A DNA stretch of 64,000 nt from Chondrocystis sp. NIES-4102 (GTDB lineage Bacteria > Cyanobacteriota > Cyanobacteriia > Cyanobacteriales > Xenococcaceae): contig AP018281.1 of NCBI GenBank assembly GCA_002368355.1, forward strand, positions 3,658,001-3,722,000. Reading direction: 5' to 3'. The notes under the pieces are model-generated. The model had not been told where the DNA came from, searched no databases, and saw nothing but the letters and a program-made list of their open reading frames with translations. The position numbers and the translations under genes were made by a program. This document shows positions 48,246 through 57,876 of this stretch, piece by piece. Position 1 is the stretch's first letter, and each line of letters starts with the position of its first letter.

Positions 48246-49307
48246 TTATACATTAATCAGTGTTTCACTAGGTTGTGGTTGAGATTTGAGGAGGATCAAA
48301 ATATTTTTAATAAAACTAGCCACTGGTACAGCTAAAATCAAACCTAAAAATCCCCCTAATTTTGCACCAATTAGTAAAGATAATAAAATTAAGACAGGAT
48401 TTAAACCTGTAAACCCACCTAGAAGCCTAGGTGCAATGACACTTTCAACCACTTGATCTACCACAAAAGCAACTGCTAAAACTTTTAGCCCTAACCAAAT
48501 ACTTTTTAAGGCTATGAGGAAACTAACCACACCAATACTAAGGGCAGCCCCGAAAGGGAAAAGTGCCATAATACCTATTCCCAAGCCAAACAGGAAGCCA
48601 AAAGGCACTCTAATAATCACAAAAGCGATCGTCATCATTACTCCCATAACTGAGGCTACGGTTAATTGACCGATAAAATAGTTATTAAAAGTTTGTTTTA
48701 ATGACTCACGAATTTGATCGCCGAGATCATTGGGAATAATTTGAAATAAATCTTCCCACAGTTCCCCCCCATGTAGTAGTAAATAGAACGTTAGTACTAT
48801 AGTTAAAAGTAAATCTAGAATACTGCCAACTACAGAGAAGAAACTACCTAAAATCTGTCCACTAATTTGTTGTAGTTGATAATAAACACGACTTAAGGAA
48901 TCAACAACCAGACTACTAATACTGATGGGAATATTGCGCTCATCTGCCCAAACTTCTAAGACTTTAGCTTGTTCGCTACCTGATGCTACCCAAGTAGGTA
49001 AACGTTCCAATAAACCATTTAACTGCTCAAGTAAAATCGGAATAATGGTTACACCGATGATACTTAACAATAGGATACCTATTAGTAAAACAATTAAAAT
49101 CGCGATCGCTCTTTTGACTTGACGTTTTTCGAGAAAGCGTACAGGGTAATCCAAAATAAACGATAGCAGAGTGGCAGTGACAAATATAGTAATTAAAGAT
49201 TGAAAATATTCAAATACTAAGATTAATAACCAGCCATTCAAGACAAGCAAAGGTATAACCAAACCTCTTGTAAGCCATTTCGGCAATTTAGCAATTGTAT
49301 CAATCAT
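48246..49307 (-). CDS. AI-2E-family (UPF0118) membrane transporter
   Basis: A 353-residue membrane protein with seven to eight hydrophobic segments and an amphipathic extracytoplasmic loop (about 95-155). This is the layout of the PurR-regulated permease/AI-2E family, which includes TqsA and sodium/proton antiporters. Seen near the C-terminus: GLNPVLILLSLLIGAKLGGFLGLILAVPVA, characteristic of the family. The transported species is unknown. Confidence 0.85.
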   Translation of the reverse strand: MIDTIAKLPKWLTRGLVIPLLVLNGWLLILVFEYFQSLITIFVTATLLSFILDYPVRFLEKRQVKRAIAILIVLLIGILLLSIIGVTIIPILLEQLNGLLERLPTWVASGSEQAKVLEVWADERNIPISISSLVVDSLSRVYYQLQQISGQILGSFFSVVGSILDLLLTIVLTFYLLLHGGELWEDLFQIIPNDLGDQIRESLKQTFNNYFIGQLTVASVMGVMMTIAFVIIRVPFGFLFGLGIGIMALFPFGAALSIGVVSFLIALKSIWLGLKVLAVAFVVDQVVESVIAPRLLGGFTGLNPVLILLSLLIGAKLGGFLGLILAVPVASFIKNILILLKSQPQPSETLINV

Positions 49308-49392
49308 GTTGTTGACAGAGTAATGAGATAAGCGTGAAATTTAAAGCTAAAAGCTAAGGGCTAATAGCTAATAGCTTCAAACAGTAGTCAAT

Positions 49393-50982
49393 TTAATTTT
49401 GCCAGGAAGCTTTAATACTCTGAGGTTGACCAAAATCACCTGCAATTACTACTCCTCGTTCATTTGCATGAAGATGACGCAGAATTTTATAAACGGTTTC
49501 GATCTCTTCACTAGCCTTAGCTTTTTCGGCTAACTCTACTAAAGATAGAGGTGATTTTGTGTGCTTTAAAGCTTCTACGACTCTTTTTTGCAGATCTAAA
49601 ACCGCAGCAGCAGCTTTTTTACCTGCTTCAACTCCAGGTTGATGATAGGCATTAATATTAACCAAAGAGGCATAGATACTAACAGTCCTTTCATAAAGAG
49701 CAATTAAAGCCCCGACAATACGCTCGTTAACTTTGGGAATAGTAATGGTGATAGAATCTCGTTGTTTGTCTTCCAGGGCGGTACGAGTGCCACATAAGAA
49801 TCCTTTGAGATAATCACCAGAAGTAACACCAGGTTCAATTTCAACATATTCCCCAGTGCGATCTTCTAATACTTCAATAAAAGTTAAGAAGAAATTATTT
49901 ACCCCTTCTCGCAATTGTTGAACATAGGCGTGTTGATCCGTTGATCCTTTATTACCGTAAACTGCAATGCCTTGATTTACGACATTGCCATCTAGATCTT
50001 TTTCCTTACCCAAAGATTCCATAATTAACTGTTGCAAATAGCGACTAAAAAGCAACAGACTATCTTTATAGGGCAAAATTACCATATCCTTTTCGCCTCT
50101 ACCATGTCCAGTTGCATACCAAGCCATTGCCATTAAAGCAGCAGGATTATTTTTAAGATCCGCTTGACGAGTGAGGGCATCCATTTTTTTTGCCCCTGCC
50201 AACATAGCCTTAATATCAATTCCTTGTAAAGCAGCAGCTACTAACCCGACGGGGGATAATTCCGATGTACGTCCTCCTACCCAGTCACGCATAGGAAAAA
50301 TAGCTAACCAACCTTCCCTTTCTGCGATCGCTTCAAGTTTACTACTTTTACCTGTAATAGCAAAAGCATGGGCAGCAAAATTAAGATTATGATCCTTATA
50401 AACCTTTTGAACTTCCAGCATCCCGTTACGAGTTTCAGGAGTGCCACCAGATTTAGAAATTACAGAAACTAAGGTGGTATTCAAGCGATCGCCAATTTTA
50501 GCCATCACCCGATCAATCCCAGCAGGATCGGTATTATCTATAAAATGAATTTTTAAGGGTGCATCACTTGGTGCTAAGGCTTGTGCTACAAATTGTGGCC
50601 CTAAAGCAGATCCACCAATACCAATTGAGAGAATATCAGTAAATTTGCCACCACTGGGGGGATGAATTTCGCCACTGTGTACTTTACGTTGAAAGTCAAG
50701 CACACTGTTATTAGTATCAATTATATCCTCTCTAAGTTCAGCAGTTGGGGCAAGATCTGGATCTCGTAACCAATAATGACCTACCATACGGTTTTCATCT
50801 GGGTTTGCGATCGCTCCTCCTTCTAAGTCTTTGAGATCTTGAAATGCCTTCTGGAATTTAGGTTCAAGCTCTTTTATCAAGGCATCATCAAAGCTAATTC
50901 GGCTAATATCTAAATAAAATTCTAAATCTTGATTGTAATAAAGCCAGTCCTGGTAACGTTGCCAAAGTTGAAGGTTGTCCAT
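49393..50982 (-). CDS. pgi: Glucose-6-phosphate isomerase
   Basis: Interconverts glucose-6-phosphate and fructose-6-phosphate. It has 529 residues, the usual cyanobacterial length. Motifs: [10 protein letters not shown] for phosphate binding (about residue 175), [11 protein letters not shown] (about 237), and the catalytic Glu/His region in [14 protein letters not shown] and [16 protein letters not shown] single gene with no operon partner. Confidence 0.96.
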   Translation of the reverse strand: MDNLQLWQRYQDWLYYNQDLEFYLDISRISFDDALIKELEPKFQKAFQDLKDLEGGAIANPDENRMVGHYWLRDPDLAPTAELREDIIDTNNSVLDFQRKVHSGEIHPPSGGKFTDILSIGIGGSALGPQFVAQALAPSDAPLKIHFIDNTDPAGIDRVMAKIGDRLNTTLVSVISKSGGTPETRNGMLEVQKVYKDHNLNFAAHAFAITGKSSKLEAIAEREGWLAIFPMRDWVGGRTSELSPVGLVAAALQGIDIKAMLAGAKKMDALTRQADLKNNPAALMAMAWYATGHGRGEKDMVILPYKDSLLLFSRYLQQLIMESLGKEKDLDGNVVNQGIAVYGNKGSTDQHAYVQQLREGVNNFFLTFIEVLEDRTGEYVEIEPGVTSGDYLKGFLCGTRTALEDKQRDSITITIPKVNERIVGALIALYERTVSIYASLVNINAYHQPGVEAGKKAAAAVLDLQKRVVEALKHTKSPLSLVELAEKAKASEEIETVYKILRHLHANERGVVIAGDFGQPQSIKASWQN

Positions 50983-51254
50983 AAGTTTTTCTAATGTCAG
51001 CGCGAACTCTATCTGTAAGTTTAGTAGAACCCTCTGAGCTTTTATAGTACGTTTTAGATTTTCTCTAATTTTTTATCTATAATTTTGCTCTATTTGCTTT
51101 GATAGTTTTAATTTGAGCTATTTTTAGGTTAAAACAAGTTTACAAAGCTACAGGTATTAATTGGTAATTGCTTTTTATGATAGGAATTAATCCCTATTGG
51201 GTTGTACAATACGGAGTCGAGATAGCTATCGAAATTTAATTAGATATTTAATTT

Positions 51255-51965
51255 ATGACCACAGTTAATAAAACTAAAGATCAAGTCAATGATAAAGCGA
51301 TCGTTAAGGATTATTTTAATCAAACAGGATTTGATCGCTGGCGCAGAATTTATGGCGAAACCGAAGACGTAAACAAAGTACAAAAGAAAATTCGTCAAGG
51401 ACATCAACAAACTATTGATACAGTCGTAAGTTGGTTGGAAGCGGATGGTAATTTGGGAGATATTTCTATTTGTGATGCTGGTTGTGGCGTTGGTAGTTTA
51501 AGTATTCCCTTGGCTAAGGCTGGTGCAACTGTTGATGCTAGTGATATTTCTGAAAAAATGGTAGGAGAGGCGAAGGAAAAAGCCCAATTATTGTTGGATA
51601 ATACTAACAAGATTAATTTTACTGTAGCAGATTTGGAATCTTTAACTGGTAAATATCATACAGTTATTTGTTTGGATGTTTTGATTCATTATCCTACAGA
51701 AGATGCTGCAAAAATGATTAGTCATTTGGCTTCTTTAGCGGAATCTCGTTTAATTTTAAGTTTTGCTCCTAAAACTTGTTTATTATCTGTTTTAAAAAAA
51801 ATTGGTGAGTTTTTCCCAGGGCCTTCTAAGACTACTAGGGCTTATCAACATAAAGAAGCAAAAATTGTGGCAATTTTAAAAGATAATGGTTTTGAGATTA
51901 AACGTACTGGTATGACTAGTGTCAGCTTTTATTATTCACGCATTTTAGAAGCAGTTAGAGTTTAA
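51255..51965 (+). CDS. chlM: Magnesium-protoporphyrin IX methyltransferase
   Basis: SAM-dependent methylase of the chlorophyll pathway, acting after Mg-chelatase. It has 236 residues. The N-terminal VKDYFNQTGFDRWRRIYGE and KKIRQGHQQTIDTV blocks are typical of ChlM/BchM. The SAM-binding glycine loop is DAGCGVGSLSIPLA, and the C-terminal region has TSVSFYYSRILEAVR. The gene stands alone downstream of a 270-base gap. Confidence 0.94.
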   Translation: MTTVNKTKDQVNDKAIVKDYFNQTGFDRWRRIYGETEDVNKVQKKIRQGHQQTIDTVVSWLEADGNLGDISICDAGCGVGSLSIPLAKAGATVDASDISEKMVGEAKEKAQLLLDNTNKINFTVADLESLTGKYHTVICLDVLIHYPTEDAAKMISHLASLAESRLILSFAPKTCLLSVLKKIGEFFPGPSKTTRAYQHKEAKIVAILKDNGFEIKRTGMTSVSFYYSRILEAVRV

Positions 51966-52515
51966 TCTTTATTATTTTAATTGTGGGTTTTAGTAGTTAT
52001 AGCTGTTAACTACTAATTACTTTTTAAAAAAACAAGATAGCAGGTTATTATTAGGATTTAAATGTATAATATTGGGTTAAACTGCTGCTCGATTAGTAAG
52101 TTGAAGTTAGATATTATTGATTTTATATACCTGAGAAAATAATTATAATAATTAAGTGCGATCGCTACTAGATTTCTGTGCTTATTCTTAATAAGATCTA
52201 CCCTTGTATCATGCGAAGCTAACAAAGGTGCAAGGCTTCAATATATTTATCTACAATAACAGGCGAGTTATTCTACTATTAAAACCTCCCCACACTCCCT
52301 ATTTGTTTTATCTTATCCTTATTTGACTACCTACTACCTAATTCCTAACTACCACCCCAGGAAAAGCTAGGTACACAATAATAATATTGGTGCTTATCAA
52401 GGCATAACTAAATTTATTACAGCAAACTAAAATAATTTCTAAAATAGACCACTGACTTATAATCAATCATATCTGGGAACTATAGTTGCAGATTATAGTT
52501 TTTAGGTGATCAAAT
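51966..52515. other. Spacer with repeat remnants
   Basis: About 550 AT-rich bases without a gene. A short ATGCGAAGC...CAAGGCTTC segment near 52211-52240 and CTACCTACTACCTA near 52327-52340 are degenerate copies of repeats seen at 11.3 and 43.4 kb. Confidence 0.5.
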
Positions 52516-53823
52516 ATGAGCATATTGTCAGATTTTACTACCATAACAGTTTTTTCTATCTTCGGTTTAAATCCTCTTAATACTGTTTATGCCGAAACTA
52601 TTGATGTTAGTAACAAAAGGAGTATTAATAATTCCCTTGAGTTAGCCCAAAATACCACTGTAACCCCTACAGAAAATAATGTAGCTAATTCTGAAGATGA
52701 AATGATTGATGCCTTGCAAAACAGACAAGAAAAAATTGAAAAATTGCCAGAAAAGTTACCCTTAAAAGATCAAAAACTAAATAATTCTCAGTCTGATAAT
52801 TCCCCCGCACCCCTACCAAAAAAAAGATTTAAAACATCTAAACTATTAATGATAGGTTTCCCACTAACTATTTTATTTTTAGCTGTGGCAACTCCATTAC
52901 TTAAAAAAATTACCAAAGAAAAATCAAACAAGCTACCTATACCTGAGAGATCTTTAAATTTACATAATAATGCTCTAAAAGAAATTAATACATTAGCCAG
53001 CCAGATAGAAAAAATTAATGATACCAAATTTGCCAATGAAGAATTTATTCTACTCCTACAAATTAAAATAGATATAGCGAAAGGTACAGAAGGTTATGCA
53101 GAATTAAATTATCAAGCAGAATTATTAAAAGCAGCAATTATTGCTCAAAAAAGCTTTTTAAAATTAGAATCTACCGAATTACGTTATCGCAGCCGAAAAC
53201 AACAAGAATTCTATCAATATATAGCTGATAATTTAGTAGCAGATGTAAATAAGGAAGAGTTTATCCAAAAAATAAAAAACAAGCAGACGGAAATATTACC
53301 TATAATCAATACAGTTGAAGGGAAAGAAGCTATTAATGCCTATGCTCAAGAAATTGAGACCCTTAGTCAATACGAATTAGGTTTAAAATTGTTGGCATTA
53401 TTTAAACAATATGACCTGCGAGATTTTGCCATAATTAAACAAATTGCCGATGTCATAGAAGGTTTACAAGGACAAGATTTATTATCTGCCAAACGTCTGC
53501 TTACTTATATCCTAGAATATTATGATCTATTTGATAAAATTGCGCCTGTATTAGGAATTATTCCAGGTATTCAGTCTCAAATTACTTACGCCAAGATATT
53601 ACAATTTATTGGTTTAAATAATAGACATGGCGGGTCTTATCAAGAATTTCAAGCATTAGTAAAACTTCTACAAAGGTGGGAGCAGCCCTACGGTATAATT
53701 ACTACGATACGTCAGCAATTTAGCCCAGAAGAATATCATTTTCCTTCAGAATTTGAGCAAGAAATCCCTGGCACGAATATCTATCAAAAATATGCTCCAT
53801 ATTTAGCAAAACTTAAATCATAA
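52516..53823 (+). CDS. Unknown membrane-anchored helical protein
   Basis: I do not recognise this family. It is a 435-residue protein with a signal-peptide-like start (about 1-28, ending VYAET), a polar Asn/Glu-rich stretch, a transmembrane segment (about 110-132; LLMIGFPLTILFLAVATPLL) and a long, charged, mostly helical cytoplasmic or periplasmic domain (about 150-435) without Cys motifs. The ATG is preceded by an AGGTGAT sequence. It is very AT-rich and isolated by ~550-base gaps on both sides. A cyanobacteria-specific envelope protein is the best guess. Confidence 0.6.
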   Translation: MSILSDFTTITVFSIFGLNPLNTVYAETIDVSNKRSINNSLELAQNTTVTPTENNVANSEDEMIDALQNRQEKIEKLPEKLPLKDQKLNNSQSDNSPAPLPKKRFKTSKLLMIGFPLTILFLAVATPLLKKITKEKSNKLPIPERSLNLHNNALKEINTLASQIEKINDTKFANEEFILLLQIKIDIAKGTEGYAELNYQAELLKAAIIAQKSFLKLESTELRYRSRKQQEFYQYIADNLVADVNKEEFIQKIKNKQTEILPIINTVEGKEAINAYAQEIETLSQYELGLKLLALFKQYDLRDFAIIKQIADVIEGLQGQDLLSAKRLLTYILEYYDLFDKIAPVLGIIPGIQSQITYAKILQFIGLNNRHGGSYQEFQALVKLLQRWEQPYGIITTIRQQFSPEEYHFPSEFEQEIPGTNIYQKYAPYLAKLKS

Positions 53824-54409
53824 TTGTCTAGAAAATCAGTCAAATTCATCTATTATTAATAACTTTAGCAAAGTAACTACTTAAAAAATCGTGTAATCAA
53901 ATATTTACCCTTCTTGAACGCGCTAAATTAACTGTTAAGCTCAAATAATAGCATAATCGTAAATAAACTTAACAATAATCTGTGTAAAATAATTTAATGT
54001 AAGACAAATCATAGGGTAATAAATTGACCAATTAATATCCTAAATTACTTTAAATTTTAAAAATTACCTAATTTTTTATCACTCAAATATGATAAGATTT
54101 ATCCTATGTAAATTAGAAATTATTTACAACCCTCTTAAAATACTAATGGAAATAAAATTTAAACATTAAATATATTGCAGTATAAGTAATGTAAGCAATG
54201 TTTAGTTATTACTTCCTAAATAAATTTGACCCCTAAATGAGGGTATAGCTATCAAATCTATCCCTCATTATTTTTAGCATTTTATACTTTCTGGTAAATT
54301 CAGCCATTCCCCCAAACTCAAGCAAGAGTAGAAATTGTTGGCGATGTACCTAAAAATAACTAGGTCATGCTTGAATAGAAAAGACTAAAAATTAATTACA
54401 AAAAACTTA
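53824..54409. other. Long AT-rich spacer with a terminator-like hairpin
   Basis: About 590 bases without a coding frame. Most of it is very AT-rich; the only structured part is the hairpin near 54.25 kb, listed separately. A small RNA ending at that hairpin is possible. Confidence 0.5.
54236..54275 (+). terminator. Rho-independent terminator-like hairpin
   Basis: Eight pairs AATGAGGG/CCCTCATT (54236-54243 with 54262-54269) extend, past one bulged T, into ATAG/CTAT, with a nine-base loop, and TTTTT follows at 54271-54275. It is over 400 bases after the nearest upstream gene, too far to be an ordinary 3' end for it, so it may end an unannotated RNA. Confidence 0.65.
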
Positions 54410-55195
54410 ATGTGTCGATTATTGGGCTATCTTGGTTCTGAAATTCAACTAGATCACATCCTGACAAAACCAGAACATTCCCTATTGGTTCAAGGATATA
54501 AACCCCTAGAAATGACAGCAGGACTTTTAAATGCTGATGGTTTTGGTATCGGGTGGTACGATCAGCAACAGCCACCCTATGCCTACAAAAATGTCTTACC
54601 TATTTGGAATGATGCTAACTTACCTCACTTAGGTCGCTACATCAAATCAGAATGTATTGTAGGCTATGTGCGTAGTGCTACTTCTAATCTTTCCGTTGAT
54701 CTAATCAATTGCCAGCCTTTTACCCATCAAAATCTATTATTTATCCATAACGGGTATATAGATAATTTTCGCAAAACTCTCTGTAGACCTATCCGCAAGA
54801 GTTTAGATAATATAGCTTATCAACGGATCGAAGGTACAACAGATTCTGAACATATATTTGCTTTAATCGTCAATGAATTAGAAGCAAACCACAATCTCAG
54901 TTTACAACAAGCCTTAAACAATACCATTCATCATTTAATCAAATTAGCCCAACCAGATAATGTTAGTTTTTCTGCCAATATAGTTTTAAGTAATGGTAAA
55001 GAATTAGTTGCTTGTCGTTATTCCAACCGTCAAACTAGTCCCACACTATACTATATAAAAGATCATCCATTATATTCTCAGGCAGTAATTATCGCATCTG
55101 AACCCATGTTTGAAGGTGAATGGATTAGTTGCCCTGAAGCCAGTATTATTAGTGTGGGAGAAAATCTTGAAATTAACCTCAATCACATCTTCTAG
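54410..55195 (+). CDS. egtC: EgtC-like class II glutamine amidotransferase
   Basis: N-terminal-nucleophile amidohydrolase. In mycobacteria EgtC removes glutamate from the sulfoxide intermediate of ergothioneine synthesis. The 261-residue protein starts MCRLLGYLG, so Cys2 becomes the catalytic nucleophile after Met removal. DGFGIGWYD, GYVRSATS and LLFIHNGYIDNF are the amidotransferase motifs. It overlaps the following egtB-like gene, supporting the pathway assignment, although homologues with other substrates exist. Confidence 0.85.
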   Translation: MCRLLGYLGSEIQLDHILTKPEHSLLVQGYKPLEMTAGLLNADGFGIGWYDQQQPPYAYKNVLPIWNDANLPHLGRYIKSECIVGYVRSATSNLSVDLINCQPFTHQNLLFIHNGYIDNFRKTLCRPIRKSLDNIAYQRIEGTTDSEHIFALIVNELEANHNLSLQQALNNTIHHLIKLAQPDNVSFSANIVLSNGKELVACRYSNRQTSPTLYYIKDHPLYSQAVIIASEPMFEGEWISCPEASIISVGENLEINLNHIF

Positions 55196-56366
55196 AGAAT
55201 CCATTAAAATAGAACTCCAGCAGATCCGTCAGCATACTTTAGACTTACTAGCCGAGGTTCAAGAATCGTGCTTTAGGGATCAAGCCCACCCAGAATTTAG
55301 TCCCATTGGTTGGCATTTCGGTCATATTGCTTTTACAGAAGCCTATTGGATTTTAGAATACTTAGCCAAATTACCCTTAAGTTTTCCAGAATATCAGCGT
55401 TTGTTTGCTGCTAATGGGCTACCAAAATCAGAACGTCAAAACCTACCCAGTATTGCCACAATTGACAACTATCTAGAGACTGTTAGAAGCAAAACTTTAG
55501 CTTATTTAGCAATTGCACCCGTAGATAAACAAGAACGTCTTTGGCGATGGTTAGTACAACATGAGAGTCAACATTTAGAAACCATTAGTTTCATTTGGCA
55601 ACTGCATCAACAGCAAAAGTATCCTAATTTAATAGTTAATAATAGCCCATTCCAAATGGGGGAAAAAAGCGATAGATATAGAGAAATGTTAGAAATCCCC
55701 GCAGGAGAATTTACTATGGGGAATAATGCGATCGCAGCCCAAGATAATGAACGTCCTGCTCACCAAGTTTATTTGGATACCTATAAAATAGATCGCTATC
55801 CTGTAACCTGTGGACAATATTGGCAATTTATGAAAGCTGGAGGTTATCAAAAACGTCAGTATTGGTCAGAAGAGGGGTGGCAATGGTTACAACAATATCC
55901 CGTAGCCCAACCTTTATATTGGATAGATAATATTGATTGGGTAGATCATCCTGTATGTGGGGTAAGTTATTACGAGGCGGAAGCTTATGCACGATTTGCC
56001 GATAAAAGACTACCGACAGAAGCAGAATGGGAAAAAGCTGCTTTAGGAATATCAGAAGTAGGTAATTGCGAGCGCAATATCGGACATACAACTCCTGTAG
56101 ATACATATCCCCAACGTAGTCAGTATGGATGTCAGGATTTGTTAGGTAATGTTTGGGAATGGACAGCCTCTTGGTTTGCGGGTTATTCAGGATTTAGCAA
56201 TTATCCTTATCCTGAGTATTCCGAAATTTATTTCGATAATCAACATCGAGTTTTAAAAGGTGGTAGTTGGGCAACTAATAGGGCAGCTTTAAGAACTAGT
56301 TTTCGTAATTGGTATCATCCAGGAGTCAGACAAATTCTAGCTGGCTTTCGCTGTGCTAAAGATTAA
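55167..56366 (+). CDS. egtB: EgtB-like iron-dependent sulfoxide synthase
   Basis: Non-heme iron enzyme joining a thiol to trimethyl-histidine in ergothioneine synthesis. It has about 399 residues: a DinB-type N-terminal domain (about 1-150) with the iron-binding triad in GWHFGHIAFTEA and QHESQHLE, and a C-terminal FGE/sulfatase-modifying domain (about 170-399; GEFTMGNN, GNVWEWTAS, LKGGSWATN, GFRCA). I chose TTG 55167 because GGGAG lies six bases before it. It overlaps egtC by 29 bases. No methyltransferase EgtD is in the window, so an ovothiol-type or related role is not excluded. Confidence 0.85.
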   Translation: MKLTSITSSRESIKIELQQIRQHTLDLLAEVQESCFRDQAHPEFSPIGWHFGHIAFTEAYWILEYLAKLPLSFPEYQRLFAANGLPKSERQNLPSIATIDNYLETVRSKTLAYLAIAPVDKQERLWRWLVQHESQHLETISFIWQLHQQQKYPNLIVNNSPFQMGEKSDRYREMLEIPAGEFTMGNNAIAAQDNERPAHQVYLDTYKIDRYPVTCGQYWQFMKAGGYQKRQYWSEEGWQWLQQYPVAQPLYWIDNIDWVDHPVCGVSYYEAEAYARFADKRLPTEAEWEKAALGISEVGNCERNIGHTTPVDTYPQRSQYGCQDLLGNVWEWTASWFAGYSGFSNYPYPEYSEIYFDNQHRVLKGGSWATNRAALRTSFRNWYHPGVRQILAGFRCAKD

Positions 56367-56415
56367 ACAACCCAGGGCGATCGCTTTATTTTTCTGCTTA
56401 GAATATTCGAGCGAA

Positions 56416-56430
56416 TAGCCCGAAGGGCTA
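56416..56430. repeat. Short hairpin TAGCCC-GAA-GGGCTA
   Basis: A perfect six-pair stem with a GAA loop between egtB and the tRNA gene, flanked by GCGA and GATCGC. It resembles the hairpin elements at 11.4 and 60.9 kb. No T tract follows, so it is a repeat relic rather than a standard terminator. Confidence 0.6.
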
Positions 56431-56506
56431 CACTTGGTGATCGCTAATTACTTGAATCACCCTAATAGAAATAGCTTAATACTTCTTTTCCACAATAATT
56501 TTAAAA

Positions 56507-56578
56507 CTCCCCAGGTAGGATTTGAACCTACGACCAATCGATTAACAGTCGACCGCTCTGCCACTGAGCTACTGAGGA
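56507..56578 (-). tRNA. trnN: tRNA-Asn (anticodon GTT)
   Basis: Cloverleaf of 72 nt. The acceptor stem is TCCTCAG/CTGGGGA (seven pairs, one G-T) with discriminator G. The D-loop has AGCTCAGTGG, the anticodon loop CTGTTAA gives GTT, and the T arm contains GGTTCAAATCC. No encoded CCA. The gene lies between egtB and an unknown gene. Confidence 0.95.
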
Positions 56579-56732
56579 TTGCTTTGATAGCCCTAAATAA
56601 TAATAGCGAATGCTTTAATAATTGGCAAGTAATTTGGCAAAAAAAATTTGAAGTTTACCGATTCACTAGATTTAAAGGATATCCTAGTAATAAATTTAAA
56701 CAATCGAACTTTGACCAGATTATTTGCCCCTC

Positions 56733-57203
56733 ATGCTAGTTAATCGTTATCAAACAGTTTATTTATCGTTTATTTCAACAGATCTACCGATTTGGAATGT
56801 CATTGAAGCAACGGCATCACTGTATCAAAAAGATGAAGAAAGATTCCACCTGCTACTTAATCAGCAGAATCTACCCCAGTCTTTATATCCAGGTAAAGAA
56901 ACTGATGAACCTGAGAAAGGGCTATTTTGGTTAGATATTTCCCCCTATCGGGTTATTATGACGATGCAGAGTAATAGTAGATTAAGCTATCGACATTTTT
57001 GGGAAAGAGGCGTGTATGGGATCAGTCGCTACTCTCTCAATGCTACTGACGATCAAGTGGGTCAATCAATTAGATTACGTAACTTTACTCGCTATCTTAA
57101 GGTAGAAAACGCACCCTTATTAAAAAATCTGCGAATTGAATATGAAATTTGGTCGGAAAAGTTACAACTAGGTTCTTATATTCTTAATTTAGAGCTTGAG
57201 TAG
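56733..57203 (+). CDS. Conserved-looking hypothetical protein upstream of cpcF
   Basis: I do not recognise the family. It is a 156-residue soluble protein, rich in aromatic residues (YRHFWERGVYGISRYSLN), with no signal peptide or membrane segment and no cysteines. The ATG at 56733 is preferred over a TTG three codons earlier. It ends 35 bases before cpcF on the same strand, so it may be co-transcribed with it. Confidence 0.65.
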   Translation: MLVNRYQTVYLSFISTDLPIWNVIEATASLYQKDEERFHLLLNQQNLPQSLYPGKETDEPEKGLFWLDISPYRVIMTMQSNSRLSYRHFWERGVYGISRYSLNATDDQVGQSIRLRNFTRYLKVENAPLLKNLRIEYEIWSEKLQLGSYILNLELE

Positions 57204-57238
57204 TAAAATTAAATTCATATTTTTATAATTAATTAGTT

Positions 57239-57865
57239 ATGTCTGAGGTTCAACAATTAATCGAGGCGGTAAATAAAGCTGATTCTGCGGATTTACTCTT
57301 AGAAACTGTAGAAAGATTAGCCGAAACCAACAATCAAGCTGCTATACCAACTTTGGTTGAGGTGTTGGGTTTTAATAACCCTGGGGCTGCGGTTGCTGCG
57401 GTTGATGGTTTAATTAAGATTGGTGAACCTGTTGTACCTTATCTATTAGCCAATTTAGACGATTATAACTATGGTGCCAGAGCTTGGGCAACGAGAGTTT
57501 TTGCAGGTATAGGAGATCCTTGTACTTTAAATTTATTAATCAAGGCTGCAATTGAAGATTTTTCTCAAAGTGTGCGACGGGCAGCTACTAAGGGTTTGGG
57601 GAATATTATCTGGTCAAAACTACCAGAAAATGAAGTTATTGCCACTCAACAGCAGGTATTAAACACCCTTTTACAAGCTACAGAAGATGGAGAATGGGTA
57701 GTACGCTATGCTGCGGTGGTTGGCTTAGAGTCTTTGGCGCAAACTTTGGCAACTAATCAGCCTCAACTATTGTCAGATATTGCAGTTAAATTACAACAAT
57801 TAATAGATAGAGAATCAGAACCTGCTATTCGCGCTCGTATTCAATACACCTTGCAGAAATTATAA
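57239..57865 (+). CDS. cpcF: Phycocyanin alpha lyase subunit CpcF (HEAT repeats)
   Basis: Half of the CpcE/CpcF lyase that attaches phycocyanobilin to alpha-phycocyanin, or detaches it. The 208-residue protein is built of HEAT-like repeats; the signature VLGFNNPGAAVAAVDGLIKI, YNYGARAWATRVFAGIGDP and SVRRAATKGLGNI is that of CpcF. CpcE is not in the window. It follows the unknown 56.7-kb gene, with the pentapeptide gene convergent beyond it. Confidence 0.9.
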   Translation: MSEVQQLIEAVNKADSADLLLETVERLAETNNQAAIPTLVEVLGFNNPGAAVAAVDGLIKIGEPVVPYLLANLDDYNYGARAWATRVFAGIGDPCTLNLLIKAAIEDFSQSVRRAATKGLGNIIWSKLPENEVIATQQQVLNTLLQATEDGEWVVRYAAVVGLESLAQTLATNQPQLLSDIAVKLQQLIDRESEPAIRARIQYTLQKL

Positions 57866-57876
57866 TCTAAGTCTAA

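Noticed and set aside
48079-48282. A 67-codon plus-strand frame beside coaD
   Set aside because: It overlaps the promoter side of coaD and the end of the AI-2E-family gene, lacks a ribosome site and any domain, and looks like chance.
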